Notes under the pieces: model-generated
The model's input: only the letters and a program-made list of their open reading frames with translations
The model's database searches: none
What the model was told of the DNA's origin: nothing
Assembly: GCF_014196525.1 (NCBI RefSeq)
Contig: NZ_JACIDX010000020.1
Coordinates: 1 to 64,000 of the forward strand
DNA from: Novosphingobium sediminicola
GTDB taxonomy: Bacteria; Pseudomonadota; Alphaproteobacteria; Sphingomonadales; Sphingomonadaceae
Reading direction: 5' to 3'
DNA length: 64,000 nucleotides
In this document: piece after piece, positions 51,950-60,334 of the stretch
Layout: each line of letters begins with the position of its first letter
How positions within the stretch are numbered: the first letter of the stretch is position 1
Position numbers and translations under genes: made by a program

Positions 51950-54205
51950 TCAGAAGCTGACGCGGCCGCTCAGGCCAAAGGTGCGGGGCGTTGCGGGCAC
52001 GAGGAAATTATAGGGAAAGCCCGCCCCGCGCAGGTCCAGCCCATAGGCATAGACCCGCGCGTTCAGCGCATTGTTCACCCATGCGCGCAATTGATAATTA
52101 CCGTGTTTCCAGAGCAGCTGCGCGTTCACCTTGGCATAGCCATTCTGCTGCAGCTCGCTGTTCATCTGTCCCGTGCCCGGCGCATTGGCCAGATTGAACG
52201 GGGCGAAATACTGGCGCCCGCTATAAGCCAGATTGGGCGAGAGGGTCAGCACATCGCGCCCGCTGTCGATCAGGTTGATGTCCGCCCCGACCTGGGCCGT
52301 GACATGCGGGGCAAAGGGCAGATCCTTGCCCGCCAAATTGGCGCCCTGAAGCGTCAGTTCCTTGTACTGGGCATGCAGCAACCCGACCGAACCGTTGAAG
52401 GACAGCCCCCTCGCCGCCTGCCAGTTGAATTCAGCCTCCGCGCCATAGACTTCGGATTTGGGCGCGTTGACGAGGAAGGCCACCGGCCCGGCGCGCGTGT
52501 CCTGCAATTGCTGATTGGCATAATCATAATAAAACAGCGCGGTCGAGAAGGACAGGCTGCGGTCAAACAGCCGCCCCTTCAGCCCCGCCTCAAAGGCGTT
52601 CACCGTTTCCGGCTTCACATAATTGATGCCCGCCGAGGACGTATAGCTGCCCCCGTTGAAAGCGCCCGAGCGATAGCCGCGATTGTAGCTGACATAGGAC
52701 AGCAGCCCGTTATCAAACTTGTAGCTGAGCGCCGCGCGGCCGGTGAAAGCATTGTTCGACCCATCGAGCGCAAAACGCGCCGCAGGATCATAGGCGCAGG
52801 TGCCCGCCAGCCCCGCACAGGGCACGGTCGTGGCCAGCGGCGTCTGCGCCGCACCGAAACCGCCCATGAAGAGATAGGCATAGCCATCGCGATACTGCGC
52901 CTTGTCCGACGTATAGCGCCCGCCCAGCGTCAGCGTCAGGCGCGGCGCGAGCGTGTAATCGGCCTGGGCAAAACCGGCGATGGAGGTGCGGGCCTGACGG
53001 AAATGCTGAAAGAAACCACCATTGACGCCCGGCGCCAGCGCGCTGCCGATGCTGAAATTGTTGTCGGTGATCGTGCGGTCCCAGCCATAGAACAGGCCGG
53101 TCACCAGCTTGAGCCTGTCAGAACTGTAATTGATCCGCGCTTCTTCGGCGAACTGGCGGAAATCGGACTTCCAGTTGATGTAAAGGATGTCGAGCGGGGC
53201 GCCATCGGCATTCTGGCCCATGTTGATGCTGCCCCCGTCATAGGAGGTGATCGAGGTCAGTGTGACGGCGGAGCTGAGGGCATAGGAGATATTGGCGGCC
53301 ACGCCCCATGCACGGGTGCGGTTCAGACCAAGGTTCTTCTCATTGACCTCAAAGAAACCAAGCCCGCTGCGCGCCGATTGCAGCCCGAAAGTGGCCGAAC
53401 CGGTGGGATTGTCCCGCCCGGCATAGGCGCGGATCTTGATGTCCAGCCCCGAGCCGGTGGGTTTGATCCGCAAGGACAAGCGGCCTTGCAAAGTGTCCTG
53501 ACTCGATGGATTGACCCCGCCCGGATAGAGGTTCCTGAACTGGCCATCACCCTTCACATAATTGACGGCCATGCGCAGGCCGACCTGATCCTGCGCCAGC
53601 GTGGTTTCCAGCGCGCCTTGCGCGGTAAACGTGTTGAAATTGCCATATCCGGCTTCAAGATAGCCGTTGGTGCCCTCCAGCTTGGGCGCGCGGGTAATGA
53701 AATTGATTGCACCGCCCGTGGTGTTGCGGCCAAACAGCGTGCCCTGCGGCCCCCGCAGCACCTCCACCCGGTCCAGATCGAACAGGCCCATGCCATGGCT
53801 GGCCCGCGCAGCCAGATAGACATCGTCCATATAGACGCCCACCGGCGAGACCTGATTGGAATTATACTCGTTGGCAACCGAAATGCCGCGCATCGAGAAA
53901 TTGGGCTGAGCCGCGCCGAAATTGGTGCTGACCTGAAGATTGGGCACGGCCTGCGCCAGATTGACCGAATTGGTCACGCCCTTGCTGGTCAGGCCGCTGC
54001 CCCCCAGCGCGGAAATGGCCAGCGGCACATCCATCACCGATTGCGCGCGACGCTGCGCGGTCACCACGATCTCGGCGGCCTCGGGCCGGGCGCCGCCGTC
54101 CTTCTCATCGGCCGCCGCGCGGGCGGGCATGGCCAAAACCAGCATGGAACCAAGGGTCAGCAGGCCGACACGCCATCCCGCATGCGCCAGAACTTTCGTT
54201 CCCAT
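51950..54205 (-). CDS. TonB-dependent receptor of the catabolic (OAR-like) type
   Basis: This 751-residue protein has a signal peptide (about 1-31, ending MPARAA), a TonB-box-like EIVVTAQRR, and a plug domain with DLDRVEVLRGPQGTLFGRN and TTGGAINFITR. A 22-strand barrel follows, ending GLSGRVSF. Sphingomonads use such receptors to take up aromatic, terpenoid or steroid compounds. Being the first gene of the P450 operon, it should import the growth substrate. The N-terminal TonB box is close behind the signal, without a signalling extension. Confidence 0.93.
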   Translation of the reverse strand: MGTKVLAHAGWRVGLLTLGSMLVLAMPARAAADEKDGGARPEAAEIVVTAQRRAQSVMDVPLAISALGGSGLTSKGVTNSVNLAQAVPNLQVSTNFGAAQPNFSMRGISVANEYNSNQVSPVGVYMDDVYLAARASHGMGLFDLDRVEVLRGPQGTLFGRNTTGGAINFITRAPKLEGTNGYLEAGYGNFNTFTAQGALETTLAQDQVGLRMAVNYVKGDGQFRNLYPGGVNPSSQDTLQGRLSLRIKPTGSGLDIKIRAYAGRDNPTGSATFGLQSARSGLGFFEVNEKNLGLNRTRAWGVAANISYALSSAVTLTSITSYDGGSINMGQNADGAPLDILYINWKSDFRQFAEEARINYSSDRLKLVTGLFYGWDRTITDNNFSIGSALAPGVNGGFFQHFRQARTSIAGFAQADYTLAPRLTLTLGGRYTSDKAQYRDGYAYLFMGGFGAAQTPLATTVPCAGLAGTCAYDPAARFALDGSNNAFTGRAALSYKFDNGLLSYVSYNRGYRSGAFNGGSYTSSAGINYVKPETVNAFEAGLKGRLFDRSLSFSTALFYYDYANQQLQDTRAGPVAFLVNAPKSEVYGAEAEFNWQAARGLSFNGSVGLLHAQYKELTLQGANLAGKDLPFAPHVTAQVGADINLIDSGRDVLTLSPNLAYSGRQYFAPFNLANAPGTGQMNSELQQNGYAKVNAQLLWKHGNYQLRAWVNNALNARVYAYGLDLRGAGFPYNFLVPATPRTFGLSGRVSF

Positions 54206-54472
54206 TATCCTCTCCTCCCATTAACCGGCGGCATTTACCGCTCGGCTGCTTTTTGCGCCGTCCGGACCTTACCGGTGGCTGTGAGGATCGATGTATCGTT
54301 AATGGATGGCGATGGCTTTAGACGTCCTTGTCGCAAAATTTGGCATTTCCTGCTCTGCCCTTGCCTCCTTGTGCTGCCGGCTGCTTTTCCCGGTCAAAGA
54401 AAGCGCGCCGTATGCCCGCCCGCCCTGTTTGGGCTCCGCGCGGCAAGCGAGCCAAAGCCATGGAGAGGCCTC

Positions 54473-56026
54473 TTGTTCGACCCCCCGTTTCCTTCTGACC
54501 GCCAGCTTTCTCATCCGCGCCATTTTGCCAGGATCTGTCCCGAGAAACCGGCCTGCATCTTTGCCGATACAGACGATGCGCTCAGCTATGGCGCGATGGA
54601 GGCAGCGGCCAATCAGGGCGCGCATTTCCTGCGCAGCATGGGCCTGCGGCGAGGCGATGCCTTGGCGGTGATGCTGGACAATGAAGCGGCCACCTTCACC
54701 ATCGCCTGGGCGGCCCAGCGCTGCGGCCTCTATCTCACCAGCATCTCGACCCGGCTGAGCCCGCAGGATGCCGCCTATATCCTGCATGATTGCGGCGCGC
54801 GCCTGCTGGTGCTGTCCGACCGTCTGGCGGAACTGAGCAGGCAGATCGCCGCGCTTGCGCCCGATGTGCCCGTCCGTACCATCGGCGGGCCGCAGGGCTG
54901 GCAGGAAGCGATCGTCGCCATGCCCATCACCCCGATCGGCGATGAAAGCCCCGGCGCGGATATGCTCTATTCCTCGGGCACTACAGGGCGGCCCAAGGGT
55001 GTCAAACCGCCTCTGCCCGAAGGATCGCTGGGCCAGATCACCCCGCTGATGGCCATGGGCAAGGGACTCTACGGCATGGACCATGACATGGTCTATCTCT
55101 CCACCTCGCCGCTTTATCATGCCGCGCCGCTGCGCTGGGCGCTCACCGCGCATCGCTTTGGCGCCAGCGTCGTGGTGATGAACAAATTCGATGCCGAAGC
55201 CGCACTCGGGCTGGTTCAGAAGCATAGGGTTACGCATGGCACATGGGTGCCCACCCATTTCGTCCGCCTGCTCAAGCTGGATGAATCCTTGCGCAAACGG
55301 TATGATCTTTCCTCGATGCGGGCCGCGATCCATGCCGGTGCGCCCTGCGCGGTGGCGGTGAAGCAGGCGATGATCGACTGGTGGGGGCCGATCATCGAGG
55401 AATATTATTCCGGCACGGAAATGTGCGGCATCACCGCCCTGTGTTCGCAGGAATGGCTGGAAAGGCCCGGTTCGGTAGGCAAGGCCGTGCTGGGCGAATT
55501 GCATATTCTGGATGACGAGGGACAGGAATTGCCTATTGGCCATACCGGCAATGTCTATTTCGCCCATGGCCCGGCCTTTGAATATCATCAGGACCCGGAC
55601 AAGACCCGTCAGGCCCACAATGATCGCGGCTGGGCCACGATGGGCGACATCGGGCATCTGGATGCGGACGACTATCTTTTTCTGACCGATCGCAAAAATT
55701 TCATGATCATTTCGGGGGGGGTGAATATCTATCCGCAGGAGATCGAGAATTACCTGATCTCGCACCCCGCCATTGCCGATATTGCCGTGGTGGGCGCGCC
55801 GGATGCGGAAATGGGCGAAATCGCGGTAGCGGTGGTGCAACCGGTTGAGGGGGTTGTCGGTGATGAAGCGCTTGCCTGCGATCTGCAGGCCTATGCCAGG
55901 CAAGGGCTGGGCGGTATCAAGGCTCCCAAGCGGTTTGAGTTTCGCCGGGATCTGCCCCGGGAGCCGACCGGAAAATTGCTGAAAAGCAAGCTGGTGGAGG
56001 AATTTCGCGCCGGGGCTGGTGGGTAA
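54473..56026 (+). CDS. Acyl-CoA synthetase (AMP-forming)
   Basis: This 517-residue ANL-superfamily ligase has the P-loop SSGTTGRPKGVK (near 170), YYSGTEM, the hinge GDIGHLDADDYLFLTDRKN and the C-terminal catalytic Lys in PTGKLLK. It is of the FadD/CaiC-like kind that activates medium or branched acids. The start is a TTG at 54473, since GGAGAGG lies just upstream and no ATG fits; the much longer frame upstream is antisense to the receptor gene. It is divergent from the P450 operon and would activate the acid that operon makes. Confidence 0.92.
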   Translation: MFDPPFPSDRQLSHPRHFARICPEKPACIFADTDDALSYGAMEAAANQGAHFLRSMGLRRGDALAVMLDNEAATFTIAWAAQRCGLYLTSISTRLSPQDAAYILHDCGARLLVLSDRLAELSRQIAALAPDVPVRTIGGPQGWQEAIVAMPITPIGDESPGADMLYSSGTTGRPKGVKPPLPEGSLGQITPLMAMGKGLYGMDHDMVYLSTSPLYHAAPLRWALTAHRFGASVVVMNKFDAEAALGLVQKHRVTHGTWVPTHFVRLLKLDESLRKRYDLSSMRAAIHAGAPCAVAVKQAMIDWWGPIIEEYYSGTEMCGITALCSQEWLERPGSVGKAVLGELHILDDEGQELPIGHTGNVYFAHGPAFEYHQDPDKTRQAHNDRGWATMGDIGHLDADDYLFLTDRKNFMIISGGVNIYPQEIENYLISHPAIADIAVVGAPDAEMGEIAVAVVQPVEGVVGDEALACDLQAYARQGLGGIKAPKRFEFRRDLPREPTGKLLKSKLVEEFRAGAGG

Positions 56027-56267
56027 AGTCAGCCGGATCGCCGGGGCTTCGGGGAAGCTTTCATAGATGCTCGGGCGTGGCCAAGCGTTACGCTCCAAGC
56101 CCATGTCTCAGTAGCGGGCGGAAAAGGTGGGCCTGTCAAAGAGCTCTTGGCTGCCCGCGGACGGATGTTTTCAATGCCTATGCGAGACAGGCCAAGGACA
56201 TATTCTGATCCGGATTATTTGCCGCCGTTCTGCCCAAATCCCGCGATTTTCGTCAAACTCCACTATT
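56027..56267. other. Intergenic region before the siderophore receptor
   Basis: No gene is supportable between the synthetase stop and the Fur-box-like site. A minor stem (AGCCCAT with GTGGGCT) at about 56097-56139 could end the synthetase transcript. The promoter of the receptor lies at the right end. Confidence 0.4.
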
Positions 56268-56286
56268 GCAATTAATTCTCATTTGC
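56268..56286. promoter_or_regulatory. Fur-box-like sequence
   Basis: The sequence GCAATTAATTCTCATTTGC, read in reverse as GCAAATGAGAATTAATTGC, closely follows the classical Fur box (GATAATGATAATCATTATC pattern) with GCAA/TTGC arms. It lies 37 bases before the start of a siderophore-type receptor gene, where Fur would shut off transcription in high iron. Confidence 0.65.
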
Positions 56287-56322
56287 GTATTAGCCCTGCA
56301 AAATGTTGTTTGTGGGGACGAA

Positions 56323-58431
56323 ATGAAAATGCAGAAGACATCGCGATGGTCCGGCACCTCTGGCGCCTCGCTCCTTGCCTTGGCCCTCGTGGCCGCGCCG
56401 GGCCTCGCTCTGGCCGCGACCGTCGAGGATGGCGATGGAGCGAAGGGGGAGGAAATCGTCGTCACCGCCGATCGCCGTGACAGCTTCAGTGCCGATTATG
56501 TTCAGGCCGGAACATTCCGCGATGCGCGCCTGCGCGACACGCCGCTGACCATCGCGGTCATGACCAAGGATATTCTGGAAGCACAGCAGGTGCGCTCGGT
56601 GGTCGATGCGGTGCGCAACACGCCGGGCGTGACACAGGCCCAGATCAACAGCGCAATCTACAGCAATTTGGCTATCCGAGGCATCACGCTCAACAATTTT
56701 ACCAATGTACGCTGGAACGGTGTCCTGCCGATCGTGAACCTGATCGAGCAACCCATCGAGAGCAAGGACCGCATCGAGGTGCTCAAAGGTGCCGCAGGCC
56801 TCTATTATGGTTTTGCCACACCATCGGGCATCATCAATCTTGTCACCGAAAGGCCGGGCAAAGCACCGGTGAACCGGATCGACGTCATGGGCGATTCCAA
56901 TGGCACGATTGGCGGCAGCGTCGATGTTTCGCGCAATTTGGGATCGCGCGCAGGACTGCGGGTCAATGCGGGTGGAACCTCGCTGGAAACCGGCATCCAG
57001 CGCAGTTCGGGTTCGCGCCGCTTCATCTCCGGCGCCTTCGACTGGCGGCCGCTGGATGGGCTCGAAGTGCTGCTGGATGCGGAATATAATTTCAAGACCA
57101 TCACCGAACCGACCGAATTCAGCCTGCCCGCCGCCGTCAACGGCGTGATCGCCATCCCGCCGCTTCAGGCTTCGTCGAAAAACCTCGGCGCGGCATGGAT
57201 GCAGGGGCGCGGGTGGGAGACGAACCTGCTGGCGCGGGTGAATTACGATTTCGCGCCCAAATGGCGCCTCGCGCTGGCGGCGGGACAGTCCTATCTGACG
57301 CGCAACCGGGCCTATTCCTCTTTCTCGGGCTATAATCTGGGCACAGGCGACGGCACGCTTTCGGTGGCCATGACCAGCGGCAATGACTACAAGAACGTCA
57401 TCTATCGCAGCGACATTTCCGGTTCGTTTCAGACCGGGCCGATCAGCCACGCGCTGATGGTGGGCGTTTCCTATTACACCCGCGACAGCAATGTGCCGAC
57501 GGCGGTACGCTACAGTTTCGCGCAAAACCTCTACAATCCGGTCGCAATCCCCCAGCAGCCCAACCCGGCGCGCATCATCGCCAATCCATCGCGGGTGGAG
57601 GACTTCGGCGTCTATATTTTCGACCGCGCCTCGCTGGGCGAATGGTTGCAGGCGACCGTTGGTTATCGCAAGACCGACTATAGCGATGTCAGCAAGACCA
57701 GTTCGTATAAGATCCGGCCCGGCACATGGTCCTATGGCGTGATGGTCAAACCGTTCCATTGGGCCAATGTTTACGCCAACTATATCGAAGGGCTGGAGCC
57801 CGGCCCGATTGCCCAGCAGATCGCCAACAATGCGGGCGAGGTCCTGCCCGCCGCCATCAGCCGCCAGAAGGAAGTGGGCATCAAGATCGAGCCGATCCGG
57901 GGCGTGCTGCTGACGGGCGCCTATTTCCATATCCGGCGCCCCTCGGCCTATCTCAACAGCGCCAATACCTATGTTCAGGATGCCGAGGCGCTCTATCAGG
58001 GCGCCGAATTCAGCGTGGTGGGCGAGGTACTTCCCCGCCTCTCGCTCTCGGCCAGCGCGATGGTGCTGGATGCCAAGCAGCAATCAGGCAATGCCGCGGT
58101 GATCGGGAAAATGATCGAGAATGTCTCGAAATTTTCCGGCTCGATCTTTGCCGAATATCGCGTGCCGCTGGTGGAGGGCCTGCGCGTATCGGCGGGCATG
58201 TTCCATGTCGGGCGGCGGGCGGTCAATGCGCTCAATCAGGGTTTCGTGCCCGGTTATGAAACCTTTGACATTGGCGCGAGCTATGACTTCAACCTTGCCG
58301 GACGCCGCACAACCTTGCGCGCCTATGCCGAGAATGTGACCGGCAAGCGCTATTGGGCCTCGACCGGATCGAGCCTGCTGGCTCAAGGCCTGCCCGGCAG
58401 CGTGCGGATGAGCCTGTCGACCCGCTTCTGA
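56323..58431 (+). CDS. TonB-dependent siderophore receptor
   Basis: This protein of about 702 residues has a signal peptide ending LALAATV, the TonB box EEIVVTADRRD, and a plug with DTPLTIAVMTKDIL and RIEVLKGAAGLYYGFATPSG. A barrel follows, ending SLSTRF. The plug form is that of ferric-siderophore receptors (FhuA/FpvA-like). GGGGA precedes the ATG at 56323. The Fur-box-like site upstream fits iron control. The siderophore cannot be told; no biosynthesis genes are nearby. Confidence 0.92.
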   Translation: MKMQKTSRWSGTSGASLLALALVAAPGLALAATVEDGDGAKGEEIVVTADRRDSFSADYVQAGTFRDARLRDTPLTIAVMTKDILEAQQVRSVVDAVRNTPGVTQAQINSAIYSNLAIRGITLNNFTNVRWNGVLPIVNLIEQPIESKDRIEVLKGAAGLYYGFATPSGIINLVTERPGKAPVNRIDVMGDSNGTIGGSVDVSRNLGSRAGLRVNAGGTSLETGIQRSSGSRRFISGAFDWRPLDGLEVLLDAEYNFKTITEPTEFSLPAAVNGVIAIPPLQASSKNLGAAWMQGRGWETNLLARVNYDFAPKWRLALAAGQSYLTRNRAYSSFSGYNLGTGDGTLSVAMTSGNDYKNVIYRSDISGSFQTGPISHALMVGVSYYTRDSNVPTAVRYSFAQNLYNPVAIPQQPNPARIIANPSRVEDFGVYIFDRASLGEWLQATVGYRKTDYSDVSKTSSYKIRPGTWSYGVMVKPFHWANVYANYIEGLEPGPIAQQIANNAGEVLPAAISRQKEVGIKIEPIRGVLLTGAYFHIRRPSAYLNSANTYVQDAEALYQGAEFSVVGEVLPRLSLSASAMVLDAKQQSGNAAVIGKMIENVSKFSGSIFAEYRVPLVEGLRVSAGMFHVGRRAVNALNQGFVPGYETFDIGASYDFNLAGRRTTLRAYAENVTGKRYWASTGSSLLAQGLPGSVRMSLSTRF

Positions 58432-58439
58432 TGGTTGAT

Positions 58440-58463
58440 CAGCCGGAGCCCAAACTCCGGCTG
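58440..58463. terminator. Bidirectional terminator hairpin
   Basis: CAGCCGGAG and CTCCGGCTG form a perfect nine-base stem with a six-base loop. It lies between the convergent receptor and PepSY genes, which end at 58431 and 58469. Confidence 0.8.
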
Positions 58464-58468
58464 ACGCA

Positions 58469-59590
58469 TCATCCCCGCCGCGAAGGCCGCCGGAACCAGA
58501 AGCTCCAGACCGCCAGCGAACCCAGCATGGCCAGCCCCAGCCCCGAAATGGTCATGATCCAGCGCCCCGCCCCCGGCAAAGCATCGCCGGTATGCAGCGG
58601 ATATTCCGCATTCTTTACCCGCGCGCGGATCGGGAGAGTGCGGGAATCGCGCCATTGCGCCAGTTGTCCCTTGCCATCGAACCACAGCATCGTGCGCCCG
58701 TTGGGCGTCCATTCGCCAGGCCGCCGCATACGGATCAGGATCCGCGCCTCCCTGGCGTTAGGCAGGGCGATATAGCGCAATTCACCATCGGGCACCTGGG
58801 CCCGCGCCGTGGCGATCACCGCCTGCCAGTCGATGGGGGGCTGGACCTGCGCTGTGGGCGCTTTGGGCGCTTTGGCCCGCTGCGCCGCGCCAAACGGGGC
58901 CAGCAGGACATCCTCCACCACCGGAAGCGCCATCATCGCACCGCTGACAAAGCTGAGCACGAGAAAGGGCGCGACCATGACCCCCAGATCGCGGTGATGG
59001 CGCAGGATCGCCGGGCGGCTCAGCCGTTTGGGTGTGAGGCGGAATTCAAAGGTCGAGCGCGTACGCCACCACAACAGAACGCCGGTGATGACAAAGCCCA
59101 GCCCGATCAGCCCCGCGATACCGACGATGGCCTCGCCGGTATCGCCGCTGAACAGACGGCGGTGCAGATCGATGATCCAAACCTCGGGCCGCTGCCATTC
59201 GCTTGACCATTGGGTAACAATCTGCCCCGATTGATCGAAATAGGCCCCGCCCTCTCCCGTGTAATAGGCGCGATGCACGCCCAGCCCGTCGCCCGCCACG
59301 CGCAGGCTGCGCAGCTTATGCGCCGGATCGCCCAGCATATGCGTAACCAGCGCCGCAAGCCGCGCATCGTCGCGGGTCACCGGATCGGCGGCATGGGCCA
59401 TGGTCCAGCGCAGAAACAGCGTTTGATGCAGCAGAAAGACGCCCGTGGCGCCCAGCACCGCCAGCAACACGCCAAGAATTCCGCCCGTCCAGCGATGCAG
59501 CGTTTCGATGCTGCGCATCGCCTTGCCCGTGCCGAAAACCTTGGCTTTTGCGGTGATTTTGGGGTTCGACGCCGTCTTGGCCCGGTTCAT
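58469..59590 (-). CDS. PepSY-associated transmembrane protein
   Basis: This 373-residue protein has four membrane segments: about 38-60 with LHRWTGGILGVLLAV, about 160-180, about 212-235, and about 345-368. PepSY-like soluble parts lie between them (HKLRSLRVAGDGLGVHRAYY). This family is found with siderophore receptors and is thought to act as a ferric-siderophore reductase or uptake aid at the inner membrane. I favour the ATG at 59590, which has AAGGAGG 6 bases upstream. An ATG at 59605 overlaps the previous stop (ATGA) and would encode that same ribosome site. Confidence 0.88.
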   Translation of the reverse strand: MNRAKTASNPKITAKAKVFGTGKAMRSIETLHRWTGGILGVLLAVLGATGVFLLHQTLFLRWTMAHAADPVTRDDARLAALVTHMLGDPAHKLRSLRVAGDGLGVHRAYYTGEGGAYFDQSGQIVTQWSSEWQRPEVWIIDLHRRLFSGDTGEAIVGIAGLIGLGFVITGVLLWWRTRSTFEFRLTPKRLSRPAILRHHRDLGVMVAPFLVLSFVSGAMMALPVVEDVLLAPFGAAQRAKAPKAPTAQVQPPIDWQAVIATARAQVPDGELRYIALPNAREARILIRMRRPGEWTPNGRTMLWFDGKGQLAQWRDSRTLPIRARVKNAEYPLHTGDALPGAGRWIMTISGLGLAMLGSLAVWSFWFRRPSRRG

Positions 59591-59601
59591 GGCGGCCTCC
59601 T

Positions 59602-60324
59602 TCATGCGCGCGGTCCTCCGGCGGCCCAGGTCACCGCCGCGTCGAACAGGCGCAGCCCAGCGGGCGACAGATTGGTGAATGTCTCATTGTTCAGGAACAT
59701 CATCACCCGCCGCGCCGGGGCCAGTGTTTCGTAATCCATCGTCGCGCCCTTTTCATAGCCGAAGATCGCCGCCTTTTCAGGCTGGCCATAAAGTGTGGCG
59801 ATGGTGATGGCGCCAAGGCCCGGCTTGCCCCAGCTCATCGGCGCCTGCTTTGCATAGACATTGGCCAACCCGGCCGAAAGCCCGCCCGCCATCGGATGGG
59901 GGGCGTTGACGATCCAGAGGTAACGCTCCTTCTCCGCCTCGCCAAAATCGAGATCATGCCGCTTGCCGGTCATCGCCAGATCATCGAGACAATCGTTCTC
60001 CCATGTCAGCAGGGGAACGGGCGAGCGACGCCATGCCGGATCGACATCCTTGGCCGCCACGGTCGAGGACAGAATGACCAGATCGAAGCCTGTGGCGGCC
60101 GATGGCCCGGCGCGCTGATCGGCCATTTCCACGGCAAAGCCGCTCGCCAGCAGATGGTCGCGCAAGGCCTGATCGACAGCCATGCTCGGTCCGCCCTGCT
60201 GCACCACCAGCAGGACGCGCCGGGCCGCCGAGGCCGGGATCGGAGTCGGGGCCGCAACCGCAGGCATGGCCATCAGCGCGGCCAGCGCCGCCAGACCGGA
60301 TGTGAGGCTGCGCCTGTCCATCAT
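59602..60324 (-). CDS. Exported protein with a GATase1-like domain, unknown function
   Basis: This 240-residue protein begins MMDRRSLTSG followed by a hydrophobic stretch and AVAAP, a signal peptide with a weak twin-arginine look. The mature part contains VLLVVQQGGP, VDQALRDHLLASGFAVEM, DLVILSSTVAA and PVPLLTWENDCLDDLAMTG. This pattern is seen in a domain that occurs inside large secreted surface proteins, here alone. It lies 10 bases after the receptor gene and just before the PepSY gene, so it probably helps siderophore uptake or release in the periplasm. The start is ATG 60324 or 60321. Confidence 0.72.
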   Translation of the reverse strand: MMDRRSLTSGLAALAALMAMPAVAAPTPIPASAARRVLLVVQQGGPSMAVDQALRDHLLASGFAVEMADQRAGPSAATGFDLVILSSTVAAKDVDPAWRRSPVPLLTWENDCLDDLAMTGKRHDLDFGEAEKERYLWIVNAPHPMAGGLSAGLANVYAKQAPMSWGKPGLGAITIATLYGQPEKAAIFGYEKGATMDYETLAPARRVMMFLNNETFTNLSPAGLRLFDAAVTWAAGGPRA

Positions 60325-60334
60325 CGTGGACCCG

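Noticed and set aside
51914..56026. A 1370-codon plus-strand open frame
   Set aside because: Its first part is antisense to the TonB receptor, with Arg/Gly/Ala-rich text typical of a mirror frame. Only the end from the TTG at 54473 is a gene.
54299..56104. A 601-codon minus-strand frame opposite the acyl-CoA synthetase
   Set aside because: The synthetase has all family motifs. The minus frame has no domain and is a shadow of GC-rich coding DNA.
56290..58083. A 597-codon minus-strand frame opposite the first siderophore receptor
   Set aside because: It mirrors the receptor, whose plug and barrel motifs are clear.
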